64,000 nucleotides of DNA, from positions 48,513 through 112,512 of the forward strand of contig CALYBJ010000001.1 in the NCBI GenBank assembly GCA_944412445.1. Reading direction: 5' to 3'. The notes under the pieces were generated by a model. It ran no database searches. It was not told where the DNA came from and saw only the letters and a program-made list of their open reading frames with translations. The translations under genes were made by a program, and so were the position numbers. Below, in pieces: positions 8,908 to 16,796 of the stretch; the stretch's first letter is position 1; every line of letters starts with the position of its first letter. The stretch is from an uncultured Clostridia bacterium. Lineage in GTDB: Bacteria > Bacillota > Clostridia > Oscillospirales > Acutalibacteraceae.

Positions 8908-10224
8908 TTAGTTTTTTGGAAAAATATATTCCATAAAGGAAACAATTTTTTCAATTAAGCCGTAAAGCTCCGAAAGGAGATTTTTAAAGCTTAGATAATT
9001 TTCATTTACATTTTCGATTGCGAAAATATATCCCGAATCGTTTTTATAGTATATATCTCCGTTGGTGTCAGATACAAGACTGCTTATTCCGTAGCCTGAC
9101 ATATCTCCCTCGGGAGTAAAAAGCTCTTGGGCTGCTGCGGAGGTTTGGTTTTCGCTGTCGGTAAAATACATAATGCCCCCGGGGTAAGAGTTGTAGGAGG
9201 TGTAAATATAAACCTTGTCTCCGTAAGCCTTTGACACCAGAACGCTGTTCTGAGGGTAGCCTTTAATGCTTACTGAATAAATAATCTTTAAATCCACCCC
9301 GTCGATAACGGAAATAACGCCTTGAGAAAATCCGCTTTTCTGAACGCCCACATAAATGCGTCCGTTGCACACCGCGGGAGCCGAGGTGGATTCGCCACCC
9401 AAATAAACTTCCTGCCTGTCGGTAAATTTTCCGTTCTCAACTTTAAAGGAGTAAAGGAATCCGCCCTTTGTAACAAAATATATGCGGTTTTCGTTTTCGT
9501 CAAAAGTGACGGTGCATCTCTGGTCCCCTGTTATATCCGCCGAAGAAACCATTTCTCCCGTTTTTTTGTTAAGGGAAAAAATCTTCGAGGGCTTGTCGGC
9601 ATAAACCGTTCCGTCGTCGCCGCCGAAAATAACGTAATCTCCTACAACGGCGCAGCCTGCCCAGTAAAAGCCGCCTTTATGAGTGTATTCCCAGACAAGA
9701 GAGCCTGTTTCGCTGTCAATGCACACATAATTGCCGTCTTCTTCCTCGCCGTTCCAAAAGCCCGTATAAATATATCCGTCGTCGTAAAGTATTGGAGTCA
9801 GTGACTGACCGCCTATGGAGTCGTGAAAGGTCCAGAGCTTTTCAAGAGTTTCAAAGTCAAAGGCTTCAACGGTTCCGTTGTCAAGGGGACAGTATATAAC
9901 TCCGTCATGATAATAGGGTGCGACATATCCAAGACCGGGAGAGTCCGACATCTGACAGCTTCCCGTAATGCTTCCGTCAGTTTTGCTGAGCTTGTAAAGA
10001 GTGTCTGCGCTCATAATGATTAAAGAGTCTTCTGCGATTTCCGGAATTCCGGGAGCGTTTCTGTAAGAGGTTCCAAGCTTTAAAGCCCATTTAAGAGATG
10101 CGTCCTCAGATGAAGACGGAGTCAGCGCCTCCGTTATATTGTTTTTTGCGGAAACTGAAATAAGTCCCGAAAAAACCGTTATAAGAGATAAAATAAGGCA
10201 TAAAAGCTTTTTTAAGTTTTTCAT
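8908..10224 (-). CDS. Secreted PQQ-like beta-propeller protein in B12 operon
   Basis: 438 aa. N-terminal signal peptide (MKNLKKLLCLILS... ending near VSAK), then repeated WD/PQQ-like blades with alternating 'DGxIY' and 'LxxxTGxxxW' strands (for example VIYCPLDNGTVEAFD, YVCIDSETGSLVWEY, IFSLNKKTGEMV, RIYVGVQKS), covering ~45-405, which fits seven or eight blades. It ends in a hydrophobic/amphipathic helix (LYGLIEKIVSFMEYIF) with a basic tail instead of a sortase signal. Catalytic quinoprotein residues are not evident, so a binding role is more likely than an enzyme. In a B12-controlled operon, a surface corrinoid-binding role is inferred by analogy with the propeller BtuG of Bacteroides; there is no direct sequence proof. 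Confidence 0.75.
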   Translation of the reverse strand: MKNLKKLLCLILSLITVFSGLISVSAKNNITEALTPSSSEDASLKWALKLGTSYRNAPGIPEIAEDSLIIMSADTLYKLSKTDGSITGSCQMSDSPGLGYVAPYYHDGVIYCPLDNGTVEAFDFETLEKLWTFHDSIGGQSLTPILYDDGYIYTGFWNGEEEDGNYVCIDSETGSLVWEYTHKGGFYWAGCAVVGDYVIFGGDDGTVYADKPSKIFSLNKKTGEMVSSADITGDQRCTVTFDENENRIYFVTKGGFLYSFKVENGKFTDRQEVYLGGESTSAPAVCNGRIYVGVQKSGFSQGVISVIDGVDLKIIYSVSIKGYPQNSVLVSKAYGDKVYIYTSYNSYPGGIMYFTDSENQTSAAAQELFTPEGDMSGYGISSLVSDTNGDIYYKNDSGYIFAIENVNENYLSFKNLLSELYGLIEKIVSFMEYIFPKN

Positions 10225-10270
10225 AAAATCACCCTTCGGGAATCGGTTTTCCCTTGTATGTAAATACCTT

Positions 10271-10294
10271 ACGGACGCCTGAAACAGCGTCCGT
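10271..10294 (-). promoter_or_regulatory. Intercistronic hairpin between DUF4430-Ig and propeller genes
   Basis: Perfect 8-bp stem ACGGACGC / GCGTCCGT with an 8-base loop, without a T run on the minus strand. Likely an RNA processing or stability element that sets the ratio of the two secreted proteins. Confidence 0.4.
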
Positions 10295-10300
10295 TAAAGC

Positions 10301-11239
10301 TTACTTATTAAAGCTGAAAAGATTTTTGATAAACTCAATTATTCTTGCGAAGAAGTCAAGAATCCGGTTCCAGAAAGCCTGAAGCTTTGTGTTGACGCTG
10401 ACGGTACACCAGGATGCGGAAACGGGCGATGTAATGCCGTAGGCGTCCTCTGTTTCACCGTAAGCGCATACTCTGTAATCGCCGGCTTTGTCAAAAGTAA
10501 TTGTTATACTGCCGTTTTCGTCGGTTTTTCCTGCTGATGTATATCCCTCATCGGATAAAACATAAACGTCTGCTCCCGCAAGAGGCGTAATATTTTCCTC
10601 TAAGTCCGCGCTGCAGCCGTACCACATAAAGCTGTAACCCTCAAGGGTGAGCGTTATGCTGTCAGCCTGAGTAACCGCAACGGTATTAACGGCTTCTCCG
10701 TCCATAGTGAACCAGCCTACATAGTCGGAATAAAAGCTTTTGTCCTGATAGAAAAAGTATGACATTGTATCGCCGTTCTCAAGGCTTGTTTCGTCAACGG
10801 CGTAGCCTGTGTATGTTCCCCAGGAGCCTATAACGCCGTCGTTGGGGCATTTGTTGTTGACGGTAAAGCCTGATGATGCGGCGCTTTTTCCGAATGCCTT
10901 TAAAACCATTCCGTCTGATACGATAAGATGATTTTTCGCGTTTTCCGCTGAAAACTCGCTGCCGTAGTAATAGGCGTGAGCGGCAACAAGAGCGTCAAGA
11001 GCCGTAATGCCGTTTATGGCTTCCCCGTTGAAGTCTGTTTCCGAAACATCGTAGCCGTAAGCCTCGGCAGTGCCTTCCGAAACGGAAATACCCTGAGCCG
11101 GCATAATAACTTCGCCGTCATAGGCGCTGAATCTTATAACTATAGTGCCGCTTGCCGCAAGGGAGCTTAAAGGAAGACAGCAGCAGAGCATAACTGCCGC
11201 AGTTAATACGGATAAAAATTTTTTAAATCCTGTTTTCAT
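10301..11239 (-). CDS. Secreted transcobalamin-like (DUF4430-like) plus Ig-like surface protein
   Basis: 312 aa. Signal peptide (ends near SSLAAS), then a ~150-residue region resembling DUF4430/transcobalamin beta domains: an early beta strand, an ITALDALVAAH helix, and GYAVDETSLENGDTMSYFFY near the end, where DUF4430 proteins have 'l.dGD.I.f.f'. A second domain (~200-280) looks Ig-like, with VYVLSDEGYTSAGKTDENG and a final GDYRVCAYG strand. The last ~25 residues form an amphipathic aromatic/Ile-rich helix like that of the propeller protein. GAGGTAT precedes ATG. Second gene of the cobalamin-riboswitch operon; inferred cell-surface corrinoid binder. Similarity to DUF4430 is weaker than for the lipoprotein at the operon's end. 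Confidence 0.65.
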   Translation of the reverse strand: MKTGFKKFLSVLTAAVMLCCCLPLSSLAASGTIVIRFSAYDGEVIMPAQGISVSEGTAEAYGYDVSETDFNGEAINGITALDALVAAHAYYYGSEFSAENAKNHLIVSDGMVLKAFGKSAASSGFTVNNKCPNDGVIGSWGTYTGYAVDETSLENGDTMSYFFYQDKSFYSDYVGWFTMDGEAVNTVAVTQADSITLTLEGYSFMWYGCSADLEENITPLAGADVYVLSDEGYTSAGKTDENGSITITFDKAGDYRVCAYGETEDAYGITSPVSASWCTVSVNTKLQAFWNRILDFFARIIEFIKNLFSFNK

Positions 11240-11297
11240 AAAAATACCTCTTTTATATAATTTAACGCCGCGCGCGAAGCGTTAGTTCCGAAAAAAA

Positions 11298-11471
11298 TTA
11301 TTTTGATTTTTTCTCTTTAAGACCGGCCGCCTCAAGAGCATGAGGCCACGGACCGAAAAATCCCTTGATTCTGTTAACGTCCTCAGGGGAGAAATCGGAT
11401 TTTTTAGGAAGTCGATGTTCCTTTTCAAAGCATTTTATTAAAAGATTAATATAATATTCTCTGCTGTTCAT
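11298..11471 (-). CDS. 57-aa HNH/homing-endonuclease-associated-repeat-like small protein
   Basis: Small ORF directly after the riboswitch terminator. It reads MNSREYYINLLIK..., then LPKKSDF, and IKGFFGPWPHALEAAGL, which matches the single repeat found beside homing endonucleases (a helix-turn-helix-like unit with the 'FGsW..AL.aAGl' core). There is no nuclease domain. Its ribosome binding site GAGGCGG (11485-11491) lies in the right arm of the terminator, 13 bases from ATG, so termination would also hide it. First gene of the B12 operon; it could be a small DNA-binding regulator or a leftover. Function unknown. Confidence 0.65.
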   Translation of the reverse strand: MNSREYYINLLIKCFEKEHRLPKKSDFSPEDVNRIKGFFGPWPHALEAAGLKEKKSK

Positions 11472-11477
11472 AAAAAT

Positions 11478-11688
11478 AAAAAAGCCGCCTCTTTAAAAAG
11501 GAAAGAGTGCGACAGCAAAAACCCGCAGTAACCCCGGGTATATTGTAAGCCGCACCTTTCATGTCCAAAAGTGTATGCAAAAATATGAATGAGGATAAAG
11601 CATTCCGACTTACTGAAAAACAGATTACGGTAATGACAGTTGCGACGGATTTGCACCGAACTTTCCTTTAAACTCATGAAATTTTGAT
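11478..11688 (-). promoter_or_regulatory. Cobalamin riboswitch with terminator/antiterminator switch
   Basis: On the minus strand the leader reads GGAAAGTTCGGTGCAAATCC, then GTCGCAACTGTC and, further on, AGTCGGAATGC, which fit the conserved P3-P4 core and the J6/3 segment (AGYCNGAANNC) of cobalamin riboswitches. The expression platform is clear: arm GTCGCaCTCTTT (11502-11513) pairs with AAAGAGGCGGC (11484-11494), followed by TTTTTT (11478-11483), forming an intrinsic terminator. A segment GTGCGGC (11549-11555) can pair instead with GTCGCAC (11507-11513), giving an antiterminator. A further hairpin ACCCG/CGGGT (11521-11539) lies between. Predicted outcome: cobalamin turns the downstream uptake operon off. 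Confidence 0.8.
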
Positions 11689-11694
11689 AAAAAC

Positions 11695-11723
11695 ATTATA
11701 TCAGCAATCATAAATTTTGTCAA
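11695..11723 (-). promoter_or_regulatory. Sigma-A promoter of the B12 operon
   Basis: Minus-strand TTGACA (11718-11723) and TATAAT (11695-11700), spacer 17. The start site falls near 11688, just before the riboswitch core. Confidence 0.85.
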
Positions 11724-11746
11724 CAGAGGAAAAGAGAAAAATGTGA

Positions 11747-11775
11747 TTGACAATTTGTAGCTAATATAGTAAACT
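11747..11775 (+). promoter_or_regulatory. Probable promoter for phosphoesterase gene
   Basis: TTGACA at 11747-11752 and a weak -10 TAAACT at 11770-11775, spacer 17. Divergent from the B12 operon promoter, 24 bases apart. Confidence 0.45.
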
Positions 11776-11829
11776 TGCCTTGAAAATACAAATAAATTAT
11801 ATAATTTTAATAAAAACGGGGAATGAAAA

Positions 11830-13236
11830 ATGAAAAAGCCGCTTAAATTTTTTCTTATAACTGATACTCATGTATATGCCCGCAGTCTGGGAACGGACGG
11901 TGAAGCCTTTGAGAAAAAGGACGCCTACGGAAGCACCTGCTACAAAGCGTCGGAAAGCCTTTTTGACGCCGCGGCCGATCTGATGCTGAAAAGCGATGAT
12001 ATAAATATCGTGCTTATAGCCGGCGACCTAACAAGCAACGGCGAATATGAAAGCAATATAAATATGTCAAAAAAGCTTCAGGAGCTTAATAAGAAGGGCA
12101 AACAGGTTATAGTTATAACAGCCACCCATGATTATACAAGCGACGCAAGGTTCCCGAACCGTGTTATAAAGTCGTATAAGTGTCAGGGCGGCAGAGAAGT
12201 TGAGACGCCGGGAACGGAAAGACGGGAGCTTGACTCCTTTTACGGTGAATTCGGCAGGGCGCAGGCAATGTCGGTTCATGAGAACAGCGGCTCGTACTGC
12301 ATAAAGCTTCAGGAGGGCTTCAGGCTGCTGTGTCTTAACGACGACGGAAACGGGGTAAACTGCGGCTATGACGAGGAGTGCATGAGCTGGATATTGAACT
12401 GCATTAAGGAGAGCAGGGACGCGGGGGATTTTATATTCGCCATGACGCATCATCCCCTTGTGCCTCCCATGAAAGTATATCCCATGATAAGCAGAAGAGA
12501 TATGCTTGTGGATTTTGAAAAGACGGCAGAAATTTTTGCGGACGCAGGTCTTTCCTTAATCTTTACCGGACATTCTCACATACAGAGCATAAGAAGTCAC
12601 ACCTCAAAAAAGGGAAATACTATATACGATGTGGGAACGGCGGCTCTTGTAAGCTATCCGGTGCCGGTAAGGCAGGTTACCGTAACCGGAGAAACAGCGG
12701 AAATAAAAACCTTAAGACCGAAAAGTTTTGTAATGGACGGACAGGAATACAGCGTAACTGGATATACAAAAACGCGGTTTGACTCTACCATATACGGAGC
12801 CATAGAGGGAGCCAAAAACGATTATGAACGGCTTGCGGCAATTCTGGGAGGAATCAGCATAAAGAGAGAGGTTGTTGATAATCATAAAATACTTATGAGG
12901 ACTCTGGGCAATATTGCCGACAGGCTCACGGTAAAGGGAGCGGCGAAGCTTCTTATGGTTAAAGCCGATATAAGAGGCATTGAAAAGGTAAAGATAAAAG
13001 ACCTTTTTGCCGGTATATTCAGAGGGCTTTACGCCGGAGAAAAAGTAATTGATAAAAATTCAAGGGAATACGGATTTATAAGAGCCGTTATGGAAAGGAT
13101 TTTGATTATAGGGGCAAAAGCGGGAGTAAAAAGTCTTGACGGCAAGGAGAACAGAGAGAAAATTTTTGAAATTGCCGATGATATAATTCTTCCGGGAAAA
13201 TACGACCCCAACAATATAACGATACCGTTAAAATAA
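11830..13236 (+). CDS. Calcineurin-like metallophosphoesterase
   Basis: 468 aa, no signal peptide. Dimetal phosphoesterase motifs in order: ITDTHVY (D-x-H), IAGDLTSNGE (GD), TATHDY where most relatives have GNHD, MTHHPL and FTGHSHIQS (GHxH). The Gly-Asn to Ala-Thr change in the third block removes the usual metal-bridging Asn, so activity may be altered. A ~180-residue C-terminal extension after the catalytic domain is helical and unrecognised. Monocistronic, promoter within the gap after the divergent riboswitch, terminator at 13247. Substrate unknown. Confidence 0.8.
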   Translation: MKKPLKFFLITDTHVYARSLGTDGEAFEKKDAYGSTCYKASESLFDAAADLMLKSDDINIVLIAGDLTSNGEYESNINMSKKLQELNKKGKQVIVITATHDYTSDARFPNRVIKSYKCQGGREVETPGTERRELDSFYGEFGRAQAMSVHENSGSYCIKLQEGFRLLCLNDDGNGVNCGYDEECMSWILNCIKESRDAGDFIFAMTHHPLVPPMKVYPMISRRDMLVDFEKTAEIFADAGLSLIFTGHSHIQSIRSHTSKKGNTIYDVGTAALVSYPVPVRQVTVTGETAEIKTLRPKSFVMDGQEYSVTGYTKTRFDSTIYGAIEGAKNDYERLAAILGGISIKREVVDNHKILMRTLGNIADRLTVKGAAKLLMVKADIRGIEKVKIKDLFAGIFRGLYAGEKVIDKNSREYGFIRAVMERILIIGAKAGVKSLDGKENREKIFEIADDIILPGKYDPNNITIPLK

Positions 13237-13246
13237 TGATAAAGAG

Positions 13247-13271
13247 AGACGCCGTTTTTTTGACGGCGTCT
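13247..13271. terminator. Bidirectional terminator
   Basis: AGACGCCGT / ACGGCGTCT stem with a T-rich loop, between two convergent genes. Confidence 0.8.
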
Positions 13272-13288
13272 TAATTTTGTTATAATCG

Positions 13289-14671
13289 TTATTCCACTTC
13301 TATCTGGGCTGCTTTTTGCCTGCGTTCTTTTATTTCTTCCGATATTTTTGAAACAAGCTCAGGCTTCAGCTTAAATTTCCTTAAGTAAATAAGAAGAGCA
13401 CAGATAAGTATAACAGGAGGAAGAACAAACATAATAATTTCAATACATTGAACGGCTTCGGGAGTTGCGGTAGTTGCGTTTTCTCCGCCGAATTTAACAA
13501 TGGAGAAGCCGGCCATTGTAATAAGGGAGCTTAAAGCTGCGGCGATTTTGCTCAGGAAAGTAAGCATTGAGAAAATAACGCCCTCGTTGCGCTGACCGTT
13601 TTTCCATTCTCCGTAGTCAACGGCGTCCGCAAGCATAACATTCTGCATAACGCCCATAGAACCGAAGCCGGCGCTCATAATGAAAGCGGAAATGATAAAG
13701 AGGGGGAAATTGCCGCCGAACAGTAGATTTACAAGCATCATAAGACCGTATCCGATACAGGGAATTATAAAGGAGCCTATATAAACTCTGTTTCTGCCGA
13801 AGCGCTTTGAAAACAGAGGGAACCCTAAAAGACCTATGGCTTGGGAAGCTCCTAATATAATTGTGAACATACTGTACATATTCTTATTTTCCAGCACGAA
13901 AGAAAAGTAAAAGGGTGACGCCGCATTTGTAAGATTATTTGCAAGGTTAAAGAGAATCATAATAGCCACAATAATAAGAGCCTGATCGTTGCCCAGCAGA
14001 ATTTTTGCGGATTTAATAAGAGAAAATTTTTCTTTAACCTCGGCAACAGGCTCAACATTTTCCTTAGCCGTAACAACGCAGATTGCGGCGGTAAAAATAT
14101 AAACGGCGGAGGTTATCATGGCGTATTTAAGATAGCCGCCGTTAATAACGGGACCGCCCAGCTTATCAACGATCTGCATTGTAAACGCACCTACTATTCC
14201 TGCTGCGCCGCCTATAATTCTGGGAAGCATTGAAACCTGATCTCTTTCTTTTGAATCAAGGGTGAGGGCGGGAATCATGGACCAGTAGCTGACGTCAATC
14301 ATTGTATAGGAAGCGTCCCACAGCAAATACATGACGGTAGCGAAAATATAAAGGGAAGCGCCTTTAAGGCCGGGCTGCCAGAAAAGACCTACGGTAATCA
14401 AAGCGTTTGTAACGGCGCCTATTAATATCCAAGGCCTGAATTTGCCGAAACGTGATTTTGTGTTGTCTATAATGGTGCCCATAAGTAGATCGTTTACGCC
14501 GTCCCAAATTCTCGCGATAAAAAACATAACTGCTAAAAATTCTGAGCTGAGGCCTAAAACCGAGAGGAAATACATTGATATAAAACCGTTTGAAAGACCG
14601 TAGCTAAGGCTTTTTCCGAATGTACCGAAGCCGTAACCGGCTTTTGTTTTAAGGGACAATTTCTTTTCCAT
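13289..14671 (-). CDS. GPH-family sugar:cation symporter (MFS)
   Basis: 460 aa, about twelve hydrophobic helices. N-terminal KAGYGFGTFGKSLSYGL and the following IWDGVNDLLMGTIIDNTKSRFGKFRPWI loop are hallmarks of the glycoside-pentoside-hexuronide:cation symporter family (MelB, XynB, UidB relatives); the Asp residues in helix 2 bind the coupling cation. Start at 14671 follows AAGGCGG; the longer frame to 14740 has no site. Likely imports a plant-derived oligosaccharide or uronide. There is no adjacent glycosidase, so the substrate is open; GH51 and uxaAB elsewhere in the window are possible partners. Confidence 0.9.
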   Translation of the reverse strand: MEKKLSLKTKAGYGFGTFGKSLSYGLSNGFISMYFLSVLGLSSEFLAVMFFIARIWDGVNDLLMGTIIDNTKSRFGKFRPWILIGAVTNALITVGLFWQPGLKGASLYIFATVMYLLWDASYTMIDVSYWSMIPALTLDSKERDQVSMLPRIIGGAAGIVGAFTMQIVDKLGGPVINGGYLKYAMITSAVYIFTAAICVVTAKENVEPVAEVKEKFSLIKSAKILLGNDQALIIVAIMILFNLANNLTNAASPFYFSFVLENKNMYSMFTIILGASQAIGLLGFPLFSKRFGRNRVYIGSFIIPCIGYGLMMLVNLLFGGNFPLFIISAFIMSAGFGSMGVMQNVMLADAVDYGEWKNGQRNEGVIFSMLTFLSKIAAALSSLITMAGFSIVKFGGENATTATPEAVQCIEIIMFVLPPVILICALLIYLRKFKLKPELVSKISEEIKERRQKAAQIEVE

Positions 14672-14820
14672 AAAATATCCGCCTTTCAAATTATCCATAC
14701 AAAAAGTATACGGTATGGAAAATGCCTTGTCAATAAACAATTATGCAAGTTTTAATAAATTTTTTGTAAATAATTTTAATAATAAGTGCAATATGCTTAA
14801 AAATTCAAAGTTGATTTATA

Positions 14821-14849
14821 TTGACAACAGTTAAAGGGTTTAATATAAT
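14821..14849 (+). promoter_or_regulatory. Sigma-A promoter for aldo/keto reductase
   Basis: TTGACA (14821-14826), TATAAT (14844-14849), spacer 17; start codon 33 bases downstream. Confidence 0.85.
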
Positions 14850-14882
14850 TGTATTGAAAAATTATAACGCAGGTGAAAGTAA

Positions 14883-16004
14883 ATGGATTATTTGGGCAGG
14901 GATATAAAAAAGCTGGGCTTCGGACTTATGAGGCTTCCTCAGAAGGACGGAAAAATTGATATTGAGCAGACAAAGCAGATGGCTGATATGTTCATATCAA
15001 AGGGCTTTACATATTTTGACACGGCTTATGTTTACGGCGAAAACGGCGAAAGCGAAAAGGCTATGAGGGAAGCCGTTGTGGAAAGATATCCCAGAGAGAT
15101 GCTTCAGCTTGCGTCAAAGCTGCCTGTATGGTGCTGTAAGACAAAAGAGGATATGAAAAAGGTATTTGAAACATCTCTCAACAGAACGGGAGCAGAGTAT
15201 TTTGATTTTTATTTACAGCATTCCCTTGACAGAGAGAAATTAAAAAAGCTTGACGAGCTGGGAGCATGGGAATTTGTTTCGGAGCTAAAAAAACAGGGAT
15301 ATGTAAAGCACATGGGCTTTTCATTTCATGATACTGCGGATGTCCTTGACGAAATTCTTACAAAGCATCCGGAGCAGGAGTTTGTTCAGCTTCAGATAAA
15401 TTACAACGACTGGGAAAGCGATACCGTTCAGTCGAGAAAATGTTATGAAACAGCAAGAAAGCACGGCAAGCCCGTTATAATAATGGAGCCGGTAAGAGGA
15501 GGCTCTCTTGCGGTTCTTACGCCGGAAATACAAAAAATATTTAAAGCACTTCATCCTGACATGTCAATAGCCTCCTGGGCAATAAGATTTGCAGCATCTC
15601 TTGACGGAGTTATAACAGTATTAAGCGGAATGTCCGATATAGAGCAGATGCAGGACAATATAAGCTATATGGAGGAGTTCACACCTTTGGGGGATCAGGA
15701 GAGAAAGGCAGTAGCAAAGGCGGCGGAAATCCTGAAAAATACTCCCACAGTACCCTGCACAGGCTGCAAATACTGCGTTGACGGTTGTCCCATGAAAATT
15801 TCAATACCGGATATTTTCAGCGCGTACAATAAGCTTAAGGTATACGGCAACAAGGAATTTACAAAAAAACAGTATGACGAAAATACAGCCGAAAAGGGAA
15901 AGGCTTCCGACTGTATAGAATGCGGACAGTGCGAAAGCGTATGTCCACAGCATATAAATATAATCGAAACTTTAAAGGAAGCCTCTGAGGCTTTTGATAA
16001 CTGA
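14883..16004 (+). CDS. Aldo/keto reductase with C-terminal 2x[4Fe-4S] domain
   Basis: 373 aa. TIM-barrel aldo/keto reductase (FDTAYVYGENGESEKAM with catalytic Asp/Tyr, SKLPVW with Lys, LQHSLD in the His position) covering ~1-270, then two ferredoxin clusters: CTGCKYCVDGCP and CIECGQCESVCP. This is the COG1453 type common in anaerobes, which may take electrons from ferredoxin as well as NAD(P)H. Monocistronic with its own promoter and a terminator at 16020. The physiological substrate is not known for this family. Confidence 0.92.
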   Translation: MDYLGRDIKKLGFGLMRLPQKDGKIDIEQTKQMADMFISKGFTYFDTAYVYGENGESEKAMREAVVERYPREMLQLASKLPVWCCKTKEDMKKVFETSLNRTGAEYFDFYLQHSLDREKLKKLDELGAWEFVSELKKQGYVKHMGFSFHDTADVLDEILTKHPEQEFVQLQINYNDWESDTVQSRKCYETARKHGKPVIIMEPVRGGSLAVLTPEIQKIFKALHPDMSIASWAIRFAASLDGVITVLSGMSDIEQMQDNISYMEEFTPLGDQERKAVAKAAEILKNTPTVPCTGCKYCVDGCPMKISIPDIFSAYNKLKVYGNKEFTKKQYDENTAEKGKASDCIECGQCESVCPQHINIIETLKEASEAFDN

Positions 16005-16019
16005 AAAAGAAAAACAGTG

Positions 16020-16060
16020 AGCTTGTATTGTCTGTTTTAAGGCAATATAAGCTTTCTTTA
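16020..16060 (+). terminator. Terminator after aldo/keto reductase
   Basis: 11-bp stem AGCTTGTATTG / CAATATAAGCT with one G-T pair, followed by TTCTTTA. The remaining ~190 bases before the sigma factor gene are AT-rich with no ORF. Confidence 0.7.
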
Positions 16061-16253
16061 TAAGAAAATTAAAATAAAATTCCAATTAAATCCGGCTGTG
16101 AAAAAGTTTTGACTTTTACAGTAACAGGGATTTCTTTTTTTTCTGTTTTATTATTATGTGCTGTAGATTAATATAAAAGGTGTAATTAAAAACGAGGGAT
16201 TTTTAAATTTTCTGCGTATATGTCAGCAGATAGGCAAAAAAGGGGTGATGCTT

Positions 16254-16796
16254 TTGAAAAAATCGGATGTTGCGCAGGCTCTTATGAAAAGGGACGAGAA
16301 CGGAATAAACGAGCTTTTAAGGCATTACGGGCCTCTTATAAAATATGTAATCAGACCTTTCCTGAAAAACAGTGCGGACAGGGAAGAGTGCCTGTCGGAA
16401 ACGGTTATGCTTATTTGGAAAAACATAGATAAGTTTGACGGAAGCAAGGGGAGCTTTAAGCGCTGGGTGACGGTTGTGGCAAGAAACTCCGCCGTAAGCT
16501 TTTTGAGAAAAAATAAATTCAGCGAAGAATTGGAGGAGCTTTCCGAGAAAATTCCGTCTTCCGAGCCGTCCCCGGAAGAAGCTCTGGAAATTAAGGAGAG
16601 GCGCAGAAAGCTTGCGAAGGCGGTATCAATGCTTTCTGAAAAGGAAAAGGTGCTGTTCTACAGAAAATATTATTATTTTCAGTCTAACATACAGATAGCG
16701 GCTGAAATGGGGATAACGGAAAAAGCTGTTGAGGGCAGGCTTTACAGACTAAGGAACCGCCTGAGGGTAATGTTAGGAGATGATGAAAATGAGTGA
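16254..16796 (+). CDS. Sigma-70 family (ECF-like) RNA polymerase sigma factor
   Basis: 180 aa. Region 2: HYGPLIKYVIRPFL...ECLSETVMLIWKNIDKFD...FKRWVTVVARNSAVSFLR. Region 4: LSEKEKVLFYRKYYYFQS...IAAEMGITEKAVEGRLYRLRNRLR. The TTG at 16254 is preferred because AGGGGTGA ends about seven bases before it; GTG at 16245 and ATG at 16248 lie within or too close to this site. Overlaps the membrane-protein gene by a few bases, the classic layout for a sigma factor and its membrane-bound partner. Likely controls an envelope response; target promoters cannot be read. Confidence 0.9.
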   Translation: MKKSDVAQALMKRDENGINELLRHYGPLIKYVIRPFLKNSADREECLSETVMLIWKNIDKFDGSKGSFKRWVTVVARNSAVSFLRKNKFSEELEELSEKIPSSEPSPEEALEIKERRRKLAKAVSMLSEKEKVLFYRKYYYFQSNIQIAAEMGITEKAVEGRLYRLRNRLRVMLGDDENE

